From NCBI GenBank assembly GCA_028288025.1, contig JAQBOM010000001.1, positions 124,001-188,000 of the forward strand: DNA of 64,000 nucleotides, written 5' to 3'. Below the pieces are notes generated by a model. That model was not told the DNA's origin, did not search any database, and saw nothing but the letters and a program-made list of their open reading frames with translations. Both the position numbers and the translations under genes were made by a program. Within the stretch, counting starts at the first letter, position 1, and each line of letters opens with the position of its first letter. Shown here piece after piece: positions 18,282 through 28,383 of this stretch. Source of the DNA: Mucilaginibacter sp. (lineage in GTDB: Bacteria > Bacteroidota > Bacteroidia > Sphingobacteriales > Sphingobacteriaceae).

Positions 18282-21200
18282 ATGAAACTTTCCTATACCA
18301 GCTTAACCTTTGTACTTTTTATCTTTTGCTTCTCGTGCCGGCAAAAACAGGAATTAAAACCTGTTGACGCCTTGTTTCAATTGCTTCCGTCATCTTCAAC
18401 CGGTATCACTTTCAATAACAAGGTTGTTGACGACGGCGAATTCAATGTGTTTAATTACCGGAATTTTTATAACGGCGGCGGCGTAGCCATTGGCGATGTG
18501 AACAATGATGGCAAGCCGGATATTTTTTTCACGTCAAATCAGGGCGAAAATAAATTATACATAAACAAAGGGAACTGGAAATTTGAAGATGTAAGCGCGA
18601 AGGCGGGAGTAAAGGGATTTAAAAGATGGCATACCGGGGTAACCATGGTTGACATAAACGGCGATGGCTGGCTCGATATTTACGTTTGTAACAGCGGCGG
18701 GTTAAAAGATGCCGACAGGGCCAACGAATTATATATTAATCAAAAGGACGGTACCTTTAAAGAGGAAGCGGCCAAATATGGCTTAGCCGATAAAGGCCTG
18801 TCGACCCAGGCTATATTTTTTGATTTTGACCACGATGGCGACCTGGATTGTTTTGTGTTAAACAACAGCTACCGCCCAATCGGAAGCTTTGGATACGACC
18901 GCGACCAGAGAAACATCCGCGACCCTCAAAATGGCGACCGTTTGTACAGGAATGACAACGGAAAATTCGTTGACATAAGCGCGCAGGCTGGAATATACGG
19001 AAGTGAGATCGGCTTTGGTTTAGGTATAGGCGCAGGCGATTTATTTAACAGCGGCTGGGACGATATGTATGTGTCCAATGATTTTTTTGAGCACGATTAT
19101 TTATATAAAAACCTGCATAACGGCAAGTTTAACGAAATAAGTAATGATGCGCTGAGGCACATGAGCTTGTCATCAATGGGGTCGGATATAGCCGATATAA
19201 ACAATGATGGCTACCTGGATATTTTCACCACCGACATGCTGCCCGAAAACGATTACCGCCTGAAAACGACAACTAAATTCGATGAATTTGATGTTTACAA
19301 CGCAAAGCTCAAAAACAGTTTTCACCACCAGTTTACTACGAACTGCTTACAGCTGAATAACGGCGACGGTACTTTCAGCGACATCGCAAACCTGGCGGGC
19401 GTAAACGCTACCGACTGGAGTTGGGGCGCGCTTTGTTTTGATTTTAATAACGATGGCTGGAAAGACGTTTTTGTGACCAACGGTATTAGCCGCGACCTGA
19501 CCAACCAGGACTTTTTAACCTATTTTAGCAGCGATGAGGTGATGAACCAGGTTAAGCATGGTGGCTTTAAAGCCAAACAGCTATTAGATAAAATGCCCAA
19601 AACGCCCATCACCAGCTACGGCTTTGTAAACCAAAAAAACCTGCAGTTTAAAAATGAAAGTATGCCCCTCGGCTTTTCAAAACCGGGCTTCAGCAATGGC
19701 GCAGCTTACGGCGACCTCGACGGCGATGGCGACCTCGACCTGGTGGTTAACAACGAGAATGGCGAAGCATTTATCTACCGCAATATGACTTCGGAAAAGA
19801 CACATGCCCATTACCTGAAAGTTAACTTAAAAGGCAGCGGGATGAACACATTTGGTGTGGGTGCCAAAGTTATTGTTTATACAAACGGCACACAGCAATT
19901 ACAGGAGCAAATGCCAACCCGGGGATTTGAAAGCAGCGTTGAACCGGTGTTGGATTTTGGTGTTGGTTCGTACCAAAAAATTGACAGCCTGAGGGTGATA
20001 TGGTCCGGCATGCAGATGCAGTTATTGAAAAACATCAATACAAATACTTCAATAACACTTAAACAAACTGACGCGAAGCTGACTTACGTTCCTGCTCACA
20101 CCCCGGCGAAACCTTACTATAAAAACGTAACAGCAACGGATATTAAAGGCGATATCTATCATAAAGAAAATGATTTTAAGGATTTTGACATCCAGCGGCT
20201 CATCCCCAAAATGCTATCGACCGATGGACCGAAACTGGCGGTTGCCGATGTAAATGGCGACGGCCTTGAAGACTTTTTTATGGGCGGGGCAACGGGCGAC
20301 ACGGCAAAACTTTTTATACAACAGCCAAACGGCACGTTCGCACAGAAAAGGCAAAACGCTTTTGAGCAGGATAAAAACAGCGAAGATATAGGGGCGCTTT
20401 TCTTTGATGCAGATCATGACGGAAAGAACGACCTGGTGGTAGTGTCGGGCGGCAACCTGGAGAAAGAAGGCTCGCTTAATTTACTCGCCCGGCTATATAT
20501 GAACGACGGCAAGGGAAACTTTACACGCAAGTTTAACGGCTGGCCGGTTGTTTCAATTAATGCCTCGTGCGTGAGGTTAAATAATAACAATGGGGATCTA
20601 TTTATCGGGGCCAGGAGCATCCCGGGAGAATATGGGGCTATTCCTTCGAGTAAACTATTAAAAAACGACGGGCACGGAAACTTTACGGATGTTACGGCGC
20701 TTATGGCGCCCGATCTTGAAAAGTTAGGCATGGTTACTGACGCCCAATGGGCCGATATCGACGGTACTGGGAAAAATTCGCTGATCGTCGTAGGCGACTG
20801 GATGCCGGTAACGATCCTTAAATATGTAAACGGCAAGCTTAAAAAAACGGGCGAAATAGCCAACTCTTCGGGATGGTGGAACTGCCTGGCAGTTGCCGAT
20901 TTGAACGGAGACGGCAAAATGGACCTGATCGCAGGGAACAACGGGCTAAACTCAAAAATAAAAGCCGATCTGAACCATCCTGCTAAACTTTATGTCTCCG
21001 ATTTTGACAATAACGGGCAGATAGAATGTGTCCCGGTATATTATAAAACTGATGGCATAGCTTACCCCTTTAACCTGCACGACGATATGATCAGGCAGAT
21101 GCCTTATTTGAAAAAGAAGTTTTTAAGGTATGACGTCTATGCAGGCAAAAGCATCGATGAAATTTTCACCCCGGAAGAGTTAAGTAAAGCGTCTGTCCTG

Positions 21201-21578
21201 ACTGTAGAACAAACGCAAACCTGCGTTTTCTACAATACTGGTAAAGGCGCGTTTACTATGAAACCGTTGTCCGTACGGGCGCAATTCTCTCCCGTATTCA
21301 GCGCACTGGTATATGACATAAACAATGACGGAATTCCTGACGTCTTTTTAGGAGGTAATTTTTACGGATTAAAACCCGAGGTGGGAAGATATGATGCCAA
21401 TTATGGTGTTACCTTTTTAGGAAATGCTAAGCACGGGTTTGATTACTTACCACCAAATAAAAGCGGCTTGTTTATTTTGGGTGAAGTGAGGGATATTTTG
21501 CTTATCAACACAAAAAACGGCAAGGAAGTAATTATCGCACGCAATAACGATGCGTTGCAGTTATATAAGCGCAACTAA
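18282..21578 (+). CDS. FG-GAP/VCBS repeat lipoprotein with ASPIC-UnbV domain (copy 1)
   Basis: 1098 residues with lipid attachment at about C19 (IFCFSCRQK). Many FG-GAP calcium-binding repeats of the D-x-N-x-D-G-x-x-D type (GDVNNDGKPDIFF, VDINGDGWLDIYV and others) build two beta-propeller halves. An ASPIC/UnbV module lies between them (TRGFESSVEPVLDFGVG, then SLRVIWSG). The start at 18282 is chosen because it gives the lipoprotein signal, and the upstream GTG lies inside the palindrome. A cell-surface binding or scaffold role is inferred. Such proteins commonly accompany SusCD pairs in this group. It is paralogous to the gene at 23017. Confidence 0.87.
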   Translation: MKLSYTSLTFVLFIFCFSCRQKQELKPVDALFQLLPSSSTGITFNNKVVDDGEFNVFNYRNFYNGGGVAIGDVNNDGKPDIFFTSNQGENKLYINKGNWKFEDVSAKAGVKGFKRWHTGVTMVDINGDGWLDIYVCNSGGLKDADRANELYINQKDGTFKEEAAKYGLADKGLSTQAIFFDFDHDGDLDCFVLNNSYRPIGSFGYDRDQRNIRDPQNGDRLYRNDNGKFVDISAQAGIYGSEIGFGLGIGAGDLFNSGWDDMYVSNDFFEHDYLYKNLHNGKFNEISNDALRHMSLSSMGSDIADINNDGYLDIFTTDMLPENDYRLKTTTKFDEFDVYNAKLKNSFHHQFTTNCLQLNNGDGTFSDIANLAGVNATDWSWGALCFDFNNDGWKDVFVTNGISRDLTNQDFLTYFSSDEVMNQVKHGGFKAKQLLDKMPKTPITSYGFVNQKNLQFKNESMPLGFSKPGFSNGAAYGDLDGDGDLDLVVNNENGEAFIYRNMTSEKTHAHYLKVNLKGSGMNTFGVGAKVIVYTNGTQQLQEQMPTRGFESSVEPVLDFGVGSYQKIDSLRVIWSGMQMQLLKNINTNTSITLKQTDAKLTYVPAHTPAKPYYKNVTATDIKGDIYHKENDFKDFDIQRLIPKMLSTDGPKLAVADVNGDGLEDFFMGGATGDTAKLFIQQPNGTFAQKRQNAFEQDKNSEDIGALFFDADHDGKNDLVVVSGGNLEKEGSLNLLARLYMNDGKGNFTRKFNGWPVVSINASCVRLNNNNGDLFIGARSIPGEYGAIPSSKLLKNDGHGNFTDVTALMAPDLEKLGMVTDAQWADIDGTGKNSLIVVGDWMPVTILKYVNGKLKKTGEIANSSGWWNCLAVADLNGDGKMDLIAGNNGLNSKIKADLNHPAKLYVSDFDNNGQIECVPVYYKTDGIAYPFNLHDDMIRQMPYLKKKFLRYDVYAGKSIDEIFTPEELSKASVLTVEQTQTCVFYNTGKGAFTMKPLSVRAQFSPVFSALVYDINNDGIPDVFLGGNFYGLKPEVGRYDANYGVTFLGNAKHGFDYLPPNKSGLFILGEVRDILLINTKNGKEVIIARNNDALQLYKRN

Positions 21579-21805
21579 GAAACTGTTTAAAAACGGTATA
21601 ATTTCTTCATTGCCGTTGGCTTCAGCCAACGGAATCGGATAATTTGATTAAAATGTGGCTTTAGCCAAAATAATATGGATGTCAATTATTGCAGGAGTTT
21701 TGGCTAAAGCCAATGAGCCTCACCACTATATCCCGTTGATTGAAGTCAACGGCAATGAACTTTTACCGATAGTAAATTTACCGGCTCGTTTTTAGACAGC
21801 TTCTA
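21576..21805. repeat. Nested-palindrome mobile-type element (about 230 bp)
   Basis: Imperfect terminal inverted repeats (21576-21595 and 21787-21805) enclose a second inverted pair (21606-21623 with 21742-21759, 17 of 18 matching) and a third (21656-21669 with 21698-21712). Short hairpins such as CCGTTGGCT/AGCCAACGG lie inside. It carries no coding frame. The left end supplies the stop codon region of the FG-GAP gene. This is the structure of a MITE- or REP-type element. Confidence 0.75.
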
Positions 21806-21815
21806 AGAAGTTTAA

Positions 21816-22766
21816 CTAGAAGAACGCGGTAAAGTTAATCTGCATATTAACCTTGCCGGTATCACTGGTCGGAAGTTTGTTGTCAAGATAGGTTTCAAAG
21901 GGCAAAATAGCCGATTGATAAAGGTGATCTGTAAAATACTGTTGTAACCCGGCATAAGCTTTTTTTCGTTCGCTGAATTTCCCCTTAAATTTTGCGGAAT
22001 ATAACGGGCCGCCTTTCGGCATTCTCGTAAATGTTACAACTTTATCCGAGCCAATCTCGCGGTCAATAAACAAGCCAACATTCACTTGCGCAGAGTCGGT
22101 GGTGCCTTTTGGTAAAAACTGGGCAATTACCGGCTGCGTTTGTTTTAACCCATGGGCTGCTACATAATGCTGTAGCGTAGCGAACATGGCCGCCGCCTCG
22201 CTGAATTTATCCTTTGCCAGAACTTTCTTCCTGATCACTACCAGGTTACTTTCAGGTACTCTTGTTTTATAGATTTTATAGCCGTAGATCAGGCTGTCGG
22301 TTTCCATGAAATTTTTCAGGTCATCAGCGTGCGTATCCGAAAACGAAACCGACCCGGAACCGTGTGTCAAATAACCAAAGATGTTTGTATGCTTAAAAAC
22401 CGTGATCCAGGTTTTATTCGGAAACTTATCCGGTATCACCGAATAACTGTAATTGACCGTTTTATTGCTGTCCTGTTCATTAACAGTAAATTCACTGCCT
22501 GCCGATTTAACCTGTAGGTGAATTGCCGCGTTATCGATCGTAAACGAACTGCTATCCTTTTTAATCACAATTTTAGTGGAGTCCGACTCATAAGCTTTGC
22601 GCAGATCAGGGCGCCAGTTTTTCCACTTATCAGCATTTGTCAGTTGCTTATAAACGTTAAAAAAAGATGACTTGATCAATAGGGATTTTTGTTGGGTAAC
22701 AGGGATAAAAAAAACGATCAGCAGGATTGCAGCAGCCAATATTAAAACAATAATTTTTTTCATCAA
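21816..22766 (-). CDS. Membrane-anchored SRPBCC plus GyrI-like (effector-binding) protein
   Basis: 316 residues: an N-terminal membrane anchor (IIVLILAAAILLIVFFIPV), then a region with an SRPBCC-like start (SSFFNVYKQLTNADKWKNW). The C-terminal half resembles the AraC/GyrI effector-binding fold (FATLQHYVAAHGL, GPLYSAKFKGKFSERKKAYAGL, and the final P-F-E-T-Y-L-D-N segment). Such fusions bind small hydrophobic ligands, but no ligand is known here. It is on the opposite strand inside the Sus locus, between the two FG-GAP paralogues. The assignment rests on pattern reading only. Confidence 0.65.
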   Translation of the reverse strand: MMKKIIVLILAAAILLIVFFIPVTQQKSLLIKSSFFNVYKQLTNADKWKNWRPDLRKAYESDSTKIVIKKDSSSFTIDNAAIHLQVKSAGSEFTVNEQDSNKTVNYSYSVIPDKFPNKTWITVFKHTNIFGYLTHGSGSVSFSDTHADDLKNFMETDSLIYGYKIYKTRVPESNLVVIRKKVLAKDKFSEAAAMFATLQHYVAAHGLKQTQPVIAQFLPKGTTDSAQVNVGLFIDREIGSDKVVTFTRMPKGGPLYSAKFKGKFSERKKAYAGLQQYFTDHLYQSAILPFETYLDNKLPTSDTGKVNMQINFTAFF

Positions 22767-23016
22767 GGTTTACAGGTTAATCAGGTCGTAAATCTAAATA
22801 AAAAAATACTGTCAGGTTTATTGTCGGTCATATTTATAAGGTTTTTGTATGAAGAAAAAATTGGCTTTTTAAGCGCAAAAACCTTGTCCGCCTCATTATT
22901 ATTCAATACATTTATCAATCAATTATAAGCCGAAATAAAGCAGTGTGAAATTTGGGCAAAGGTGAAACTTTATATTTTCGTCAAACACCCGAATACCCCG
23001 AAAGAATTTAAATTGA

Positions 23017-26000
23017 ATGAGAATACGCGATAAATCCGGCTGTAAAAGGCTGGCTTTCTATAAGTTTTTTTTACTGTTAGTCATTACGGGGATGTATTCT
23101 TCCTCTTGTAAAAAAAAGGCTCCCGAACCGGTGATGTTTCAACTGCTTGATTCATTGCAGACAAATATTAGTTTTACCAATACGATAAGCGATAACGACC
23201 CGCCCGGCATTTTAAACTACCTGTATTTTTACAACGGCGGCGGCGTCTCAATCGGCGATATTAATAATGACGGTTTGCCCGATATTTATTTCACCTCTAA
23301 CAAAAAAGGCGGCAATAAACTCTACTTAAATAAAGGCAATTACAAGTTTGAAGATATTACGCAAAAGGCCGGTGTTGCAGGTATTGCCGATTGGTGTACC
23401 GGGGCAACCATGGCCGATGTGAATAATGACGGTTACCTGGATATTTATGTATGCGCTGTTGCCGGCAAGCTTGGTTTGCAGGGCCACAATATGCTTTATA
23501 TTAACAATCACGATGGCACTTTTACCGAGAAGTCGGCGGAGTACGGGCTCGATTTTTCAGGATATTCTACCCAGGCGGCCTTTTTTGATTACAATCACGA
23601 TGGCAAGCTGGATTGCTTTTTAATGAACCAGTCGCATCACTCGGTTGATACCTATGGCGATACCAGTTTTCGGCGAAAGGTTAATAAGCAGGCCGGCAGC
23701 AAACTATATTTAAATAACAACGGCCATTTTGTTGATGTAACGCTAAAGTCGGGTATTTACAGCAGCGCGTTGGGCTACGGCCTCGGCCTGGCGATAGGCG
23801 ATTTGAATAACGACGGGTGGGAGGACATTTATGTGGGCAATGATTTTCACGAAAACGATTATTACTATATCAATAACCATGATGGCACTTTTACAGAAGC
23901 CGGCGCGAAGCATTTTAACCACTACAGCCGCTTTAGTATGGGTAACGATATGGCCGATTTTAACAACGATGGCCAACTGGATATTGTTACCGCCGATATG
24001 CTGCCCGCCGACGAAAGCATTTTAAAAACCTACATCGGCGACGAGTCGTATGACCAGTACAAACAGAAAATACTGCACGGAGGTTTTCAGTACCAATACT
24101 CGCGCAATTGCCTGCAAAAAAACCTGGGAAACGGGGAGGCTTTTACCGAAGTAGGACTGATGGATGGCATCGCCGCTACCGACTGGAGCTGGAGCCCGTT
24201 GCTTGCCGATTTTGATGACGACGGCATCAAAGACCTTTTTATAGCAAATGGCATAAAACGCAGGCCTACCGATATGGACTATATCAGTTTCATATCCAGC
24301 ATTAGCGTGCAGGGCGCCCTGATGGGTGGGGGGATGGATAATATCGCCCTGGATAAAATGCCTGTTGGCGATGCACATAGCTATATTTTTAAGGGCACAA
24401 AAAGTGAAAAATTTATAGATGAAAGCGCTTTGTGGGGTATAAGGGATAGTATGTTATCAAACGGGGCCGCTTATGCCGACCTGAATAACAGCGGTCACCT
24501 GGATTTGGTTACCAATAATTTGAACCACGTGGCCTGCATCTATAAAAACCTGTCGAAAGACAAACATTCTCTCACACTAAAGTTTACCGGGCGGCAGGAT
24601 AACCGTTTTGGAATAGGTGCAAAGGCATATGTTTTTTGCGGTAAGCAAATGCAGTATGAACAACTCATGCTAACCCGGGGGTTTCAGTCATCTGTTGAAC
24701 CAAAACTGCATTTTGGACTAAACGGACAAAGCAAAATTGATAGTCTGCTGATCGTCTGGCCCAATCAAGCCTACCAGGTGATCAGGAATGTAAAAGGCGA
24801 CGCGCAACTGGCGATCGACCAAAAGAACGCCGCAGGCCAGTTTGTTTATAACCGGTTTTTTCCGACTGTGGCTCCCGCTTTGAAAAATATTACCGGTGAA
24901 ATGAAATTAACCTGGAAACACCAGGAAGACGACTTTGTAGATTTTAACCAGCAGCCGCTTATTCCGCACATGCTCTCGGCCGAAGGGCCAAGAATAGCCG
25001 TCGCGGATGTGAACCATGACGGGCTGGATGATTTTTATATATGCGGGGGCAGGCACCAGCCTGGGGCGCTGTTCATTCAAACACCCGACGGGCATTTCAA
25101 GGCTACAGTGCAGCCGGACTTTATAAAAGATGCTGACAGCGAAGGTGTTGATGCGGTTTTTCTTGATGTAAATCAAGATGGCAACCCCGACCTGTATGTT
25201 GTAAGCGGTGGCAATGAGCTGCCCGATGGCTCGGACGCGCTTGCCGACCATTTGTATATTAATGATGGCAAGGGCCATTTTACAAGGTCGAACGATATTC
25301 CGGCAATTAAACGCAATAAATCTGCTGCCGCGGTTGCTGATATTAACCATGACGGTTACCCGGATATTTTTGTCGGCGGTGCGCCGGATGCCTTTGCATT
25401 TGGCAACATACCGGAATCATATCTGCTGATGAATGATGGTCATGGACATTATCACCAGGCCACAATCCCGGATGAATTGAAATATGCAGGGATGCTCCGC
25501 TCTGCCGCATTTGCCGATCTGGATAACGATGGCTGGCCCGACCTGGTTGTGGCTGGCGAATGGATGCCGGTAAAGATATTCATGAATAAGAAAGGAAAAT
25601 TTGCCCCGCTTCATAATGCCGGAATGGATAAACTATCCGGCTGGTGGCAACGGATCATGCTTGCAGATGTGGACGGCGACGGAAAGATGGATATTGTAGC
25701 GGGCAATTACGGCCTGAATTCAAAATTGAGGCCAGCTGCTGATAATCCGGTAAAATTATTTTTATCGGATATTGATAAAAACGGAACCGTGGATCCGATA
25801 ATGACTTATAGTATCAACCATAAGGACTATACCTTTTTAGGAAAGGGTGACATTGAAAAACAAGTACCGCTGATAAAGAAAAAGTTTTTATACTATCACG
25901 ATTTTGCCGGTAAAACGGTTAACCAAATATTTGGCGATTCGTTAAGCAGCAAACCTTTGCTTGCCAATTCATTTTCTTCAGGTGTTTTTTATAATAACGG

Positions 26001-26331
26001 CGGCGGCAATTTTGAATTTAAGGCGTTGCCGGCATCCGCGCAGGTTTCGCCGCTTTTCGGTTTTGCTGCCTTTTCGGGAAAAAATAAGGGACTATTGGCC
26101 GGGGGGAATTTTTCGGGCGTGTTGCCTTATGAAGGCCGGTACGATGCGGATTTCGGCGATGTGCTGATTTTGGATAAAGGAAGAAATTTTAAGGCGCTGT
26201 CGCCTGTTTCTGCCGGATTTTTACTGCGGGGAGAAGTGCGGGATATTAAAGCGATAAAAACGGCGAAGGGAATTATTTATGCCGTCGCGTTTAACAATAA
26301 GCAAATTGAATTTTATAAATCAACAAACTGA
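23017..26331 (+). CDS. FG-GAP/VCBS repeat lipoprotein with ASPIC-UnbV domain (copy 2)
   Basis: 1104 residues with a probable lipid attachment Cys (GMYSSSCKKK). It has the same order of modules as the gene at 18282: FG-GAP repeats (IGDINNDGLPDIYF, ADVNNDGYLDIYV), then ASPIC-UnbV (TRGFQSSVEPKLHFGLNG), then more FG-GAP repeats (ADVNHDGLDDFYI) and a terminal propeller. The two proteins align along their whole length and clearly arose by duplication. The next gene starts 3 nt after the stop, so it shares a transcript with the GH65 enzyme. Likely role: surface binding or assembly of the degradation machinery. Confidence 0.87.
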   Translation: MRIRDKSGCKRLAFYKFFLLLVITGMYSSSCKKKAPEPVMFQLLDSLQTNISFTNTISDNDPPGILNYLYFYNGGGVSIGDINNDGLPDIYFTSNKKGGNKLYLNKGNYKFEDITQKAGVAGIADWCTGATMADVNNDGYLDIYVCAVAGKLGLQGHNMLYINNHDGTFTEKSAEYGLDFSGYSTQAAFFDYNHDGKLDCFLMNQSHHSVDTYGDTSFRRKVNKQAGSKLYLNNNGHFVDVTLKSGIYSSALGYGLGLAIGDLNNDGWEDIYVGNDFHENDYYYINNHDGTFTEAGAKHFNHYSRFSMGNDMADFNNDGQLDIVTADMLPADESILKTYIGDESYDQYKQKILHGGFQYQYSRNCLQKNLGNGEAFTEVGLMDGIAATDWSWSPLLADFDDDGIKDLFIANGIKRRPTDMDYISFISSISVQGALMGGGMDNIALDKMPVGDAHSYIFKGTKSEKFIDESALWGIRDSMLSNGAAYADLNNSGHLDLVTNNLNHVACIYKNLSKDKHSLTLKFTGRQDNRFGIGAKAYVFCGKQMQYEQLMLTRGFQSSVEPKLHFGLNGQSKIDSLLIVWPNQAYQVIRNVKGDAQLAIDQKNAAGQFVYNRFFPTVAPALKNITGEMKLTWKHQEDDFVDFNQQPLIPHMLSAEGPRIAVADVNHDGLDDFYICGGRHQPGALFIQTPDGHFKATVQPDFIKDADSEGVDAVFLDVNQDGNPDLYVVSGGNELPDGSDALADHLYINDGKGHFTRSNDIPAIKRNKSAAAVADINHDGYPDIFVGGAPDAFAFGNIPESYLLMNDGHGHYHQATIPDELKYAGMLRSAAFADLDNDGWPDLVVAGEWMPVKIFMNKKGKFAPLHNAGMDKLSGWWQRIMLADVDGDGKMDIVAGNYGLNSKLRPAADNPVKLFLSDIDKNGTVDPIMTYSINHKDYTFLGKGDIEKQVPLIKKKFLYYHDFAGKTVNQIFGDSLSSKPLLANSFSSGVFYNNGGGNFEFKALPASAQVSPLFGFAAFSGKNKGLLAGGNFSGVLPYEGRYDADFGDVLILDKGRNFKALSPVSAGFLLRGEVRDIKAIKTAKGIIYAVAFNNKQIEFYKSTN

Positions 26332-26333
26332 GT

Positions 26334-28367
26334 ATGAATAAGCTATATACATTGTTGTCGGGATTGGTATTGCTTTGCTCAACCCGGGCCGGGGCGCAGG
26401 ATCAATGGGTAATAAAGGCTGATAAAATTGATCCGGCCAATTATTATGGCGTCACAGTGGCCAACGGGATGATCGGTATTGTATCATCGCCCGAGCCGTT
26501 TAAAGTAAAAAACGTGGTGCTGGCCGGCGCTTATGATCTGTATGGCCGGGGGCGGGTAAGCAATTTCCTAAATAGCTTCAACCTGCTCAATATGTACCTG
26601 GAGATAAACGGCAGGCGGATCGATGCCAAAAACATCACCAATTTCAGGCAGGAATTGGATATGCAGCACGCTGCCCTTACAACCACTTTTGATTATGGTA
26701 CCGAAGCGTCGGTAAAATATACCTACTATTCTTTGCGGCAACTGCCTTTTACTGTGTTAATGGACATTTCCATAACCGCTAAAAAAGCTATAAATATTAC
26801 GGCGGCCAGTGTTATGGAAGCACCAGACGCCTTAAAGGAAGTTCAGAATTATTATAATGAGATTGACAGGCCGCACGTAACCATCAGCTTGTTAACATCA
26901 ACGGCAAAAAGCCCTACCGGCAAGCTGCAGCTATGCGCGTCGAACACATTTTTGTTTAATGAGCCGCATACGCAGGAGCCGCGTGTGATACACGAAATGT
27001 GGGACAATAATATGCACCTGATGAAATTCAGCAAGGCTATTGGTGCCGGGCAAACATATCGGTATGCGGTTGCCGGCTCATCCATAACATCGGCGCATGA
27101 TGCTGATCCGCTTAACCAGGCCGAGCGTTTAACCATGTTTGCCAAACTGGAGGGGCGCGACCGCCTGATCAAATACCACGAACAGGCCTGGGACGAGCTC
27201 TGGAAAAGCGATATAAAAATCGAAGGCGACCCGCAGGCACAGCAGGATGTGCACAGTATGTTATATCATTTATATTCCTTCTCTCGTGCCGGAACAGCAT
27301 ACTCGCCCTCGCCGATGGGGCTATCCGGGCTCGGGTATAACGGCCACGTTTTTTGGGATGCAGATCTGTGGATGTTTCCCGGCGTATTGGTACTGCACCC
27401 CGAAATTGCCAGATCAATGGTTGAATACCGCTTTCAGCGGTTGGGCATGGCAAAGCAAAATGCTTTTTCACACGGGTATAAAGGGGCCATGTTCCCTTGG
27501 GAAAGTGCCGACAGCGGGGTAGAGGAAACACCGGTATGGGCATTAAGCGGCCCGTTTGAGCATCATATCACCGCCTGCGTGGCACTTGCCGCGTGGGATT
27601 ATTATTGCGTAACACAGGATAAACAATGGCTGCTCGAAAAAGGCTGGCCGATACTTTCTGCAACAGCCGATTTTTGGGCCAGCCGGGTTGAACGTAATGG
27701 CCCGGGCCATTATGATATCAAAGATGTGGTTGCTGCTGATGAATGGGCCGAAAATGTTGATAACGATGCCTTTACTAATGCAGCGGCCAAAGCCAATTTG
27801 CAGTTTGCTGCTGCCGCCGCTGATATCTTAGGATTTAAAGCTGATCCCGACTGGCAGGTTGTTGCACAGAATATTCCCATATTAAAACTGCCCGACGGCA
27901 CGACCAGGGAGTTTGCATCCTATAACGGCGAAGGCATAAAACAGGCTGATGTGAATTTGCTTGCTTATCCGCTAAAGACAATAACCGATCCGTCTCAAAT
28001 AAAAAAGGACCTTGAATATTATGAAAAGCGTGTGCCGAATGAAGGTACGCCTGCTATGACGCAAGCGATATTTACGCTATTGTATTCGCGGTTAGGGAAT
28101 GGCGAAAAGGCCTATCATTTTTTTAAAGATGCCTACGAGCCAAATTTAAACCCGCCATTCAGGGTAATAGCAGAAACAAAGGGCGGTACAAATCCGTATT
28201 TCGCTACCGGCGCCGGCGGGATTGTTCAAAGCCTGCTGATGGGCTTTGGCGGATTGGATATCACGCCAAACGGCATCATCCAGGTCAGCAGTAAATTGCC
28301 GGCCCATTGGAAATCACTAACCATAACCGGGGTTGGCCCCGATAAAAAAACTTATATTGTTAAATAA
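26334..28367 (+). CDS. GH65 family glycoside hydrolase, probable alpha-glucosidase
   Basis: 677 residues with a signal peptide (to about GAQDQ). The GH65 (alpha/alpha)6 barrel is shown by GHVFWDADLWMFPGVLVLHP and by AADEWAENVDNDAFTN, in which E470 is the expected general acid. A second glutamate, E614 (in VIAETKGGTNPYFATGAGG), is placed as the general base of hydrolytic GH65 enzymes. As I recall, the characterised Flavobacterium alpha-1,2-glucosidase has these residues two positions later, in a protein of nearly equal length. This favours a hydrolase acting on kojibiose-type or other alpha-glucosides over a phosphorylase. The signal peptide also argues against a cytosolic phosphorylase. Confidence 0.85.
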   Translation: MNKLYTLLSGLVLLCSTRAGAQDQWVIKADKIDPANYYGVTVANGMIGIVSSPEPFKVKNVVLAGAYDLYGRGRVSNFLNSFNLLNMYLEINGRRIDAKNITNFRQELDMQHAALTTTFDYGTEASVKYTYYSLRQLPFTVLMDISITAKKAINITAASVMEAPDALKEVQNYYNEIDRPHVTISLLTSTAKSPTGKLQLCASNTFLFNEPHTQEPRVIHEMWDNNMHLMKFSKAIGAGQTYRYAVAGSSITSAHDADPLNQAERLTMFAKLEGRDRLIKYHEQAWDELWKSDIKIEGDPQAQQDVHSMLYHLYSFSRAGTAYSPSPMGLSGLGYNGHVFWDADLWMFPGVLVLHPEIARSMVEYRFQRLGMAKQNAFSHGYKGAMFPWESADSGVEETPVWALSGPFEHHITACVALAAWDYYCVTQDKQWLLEKGWPILSATADFWASRVERNGPGHYDIKDVVAADEWAENVDNDAFTNAAAKANLQFAAAAADILGFKADPDWQVVAQNIPILKLPDGTTREFASYNGEGIKQADVNLLAYPLKTITDPSQIKKDLEYYEKRVPNEGTPAMTQAIFTLLYSRLGNGEKAYHFFKDAYEPNLNPPFRVIAETKGGTNPYFATGAGGIVQSLLMGFGGLDITPNGIIQVSSKLPAHWKSLTITGVGPDKKTYIVK

Positions 28368-28383
28368 AACCGATTATAAACTT

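Noticed and set aside
20414..20941. Antisense open frame of 175 codons
   Set aside because: It lies entirely opposite the FG-GAP repeats, where regular codon composition creates long chance frames. The translation has no signal peptide or domain.
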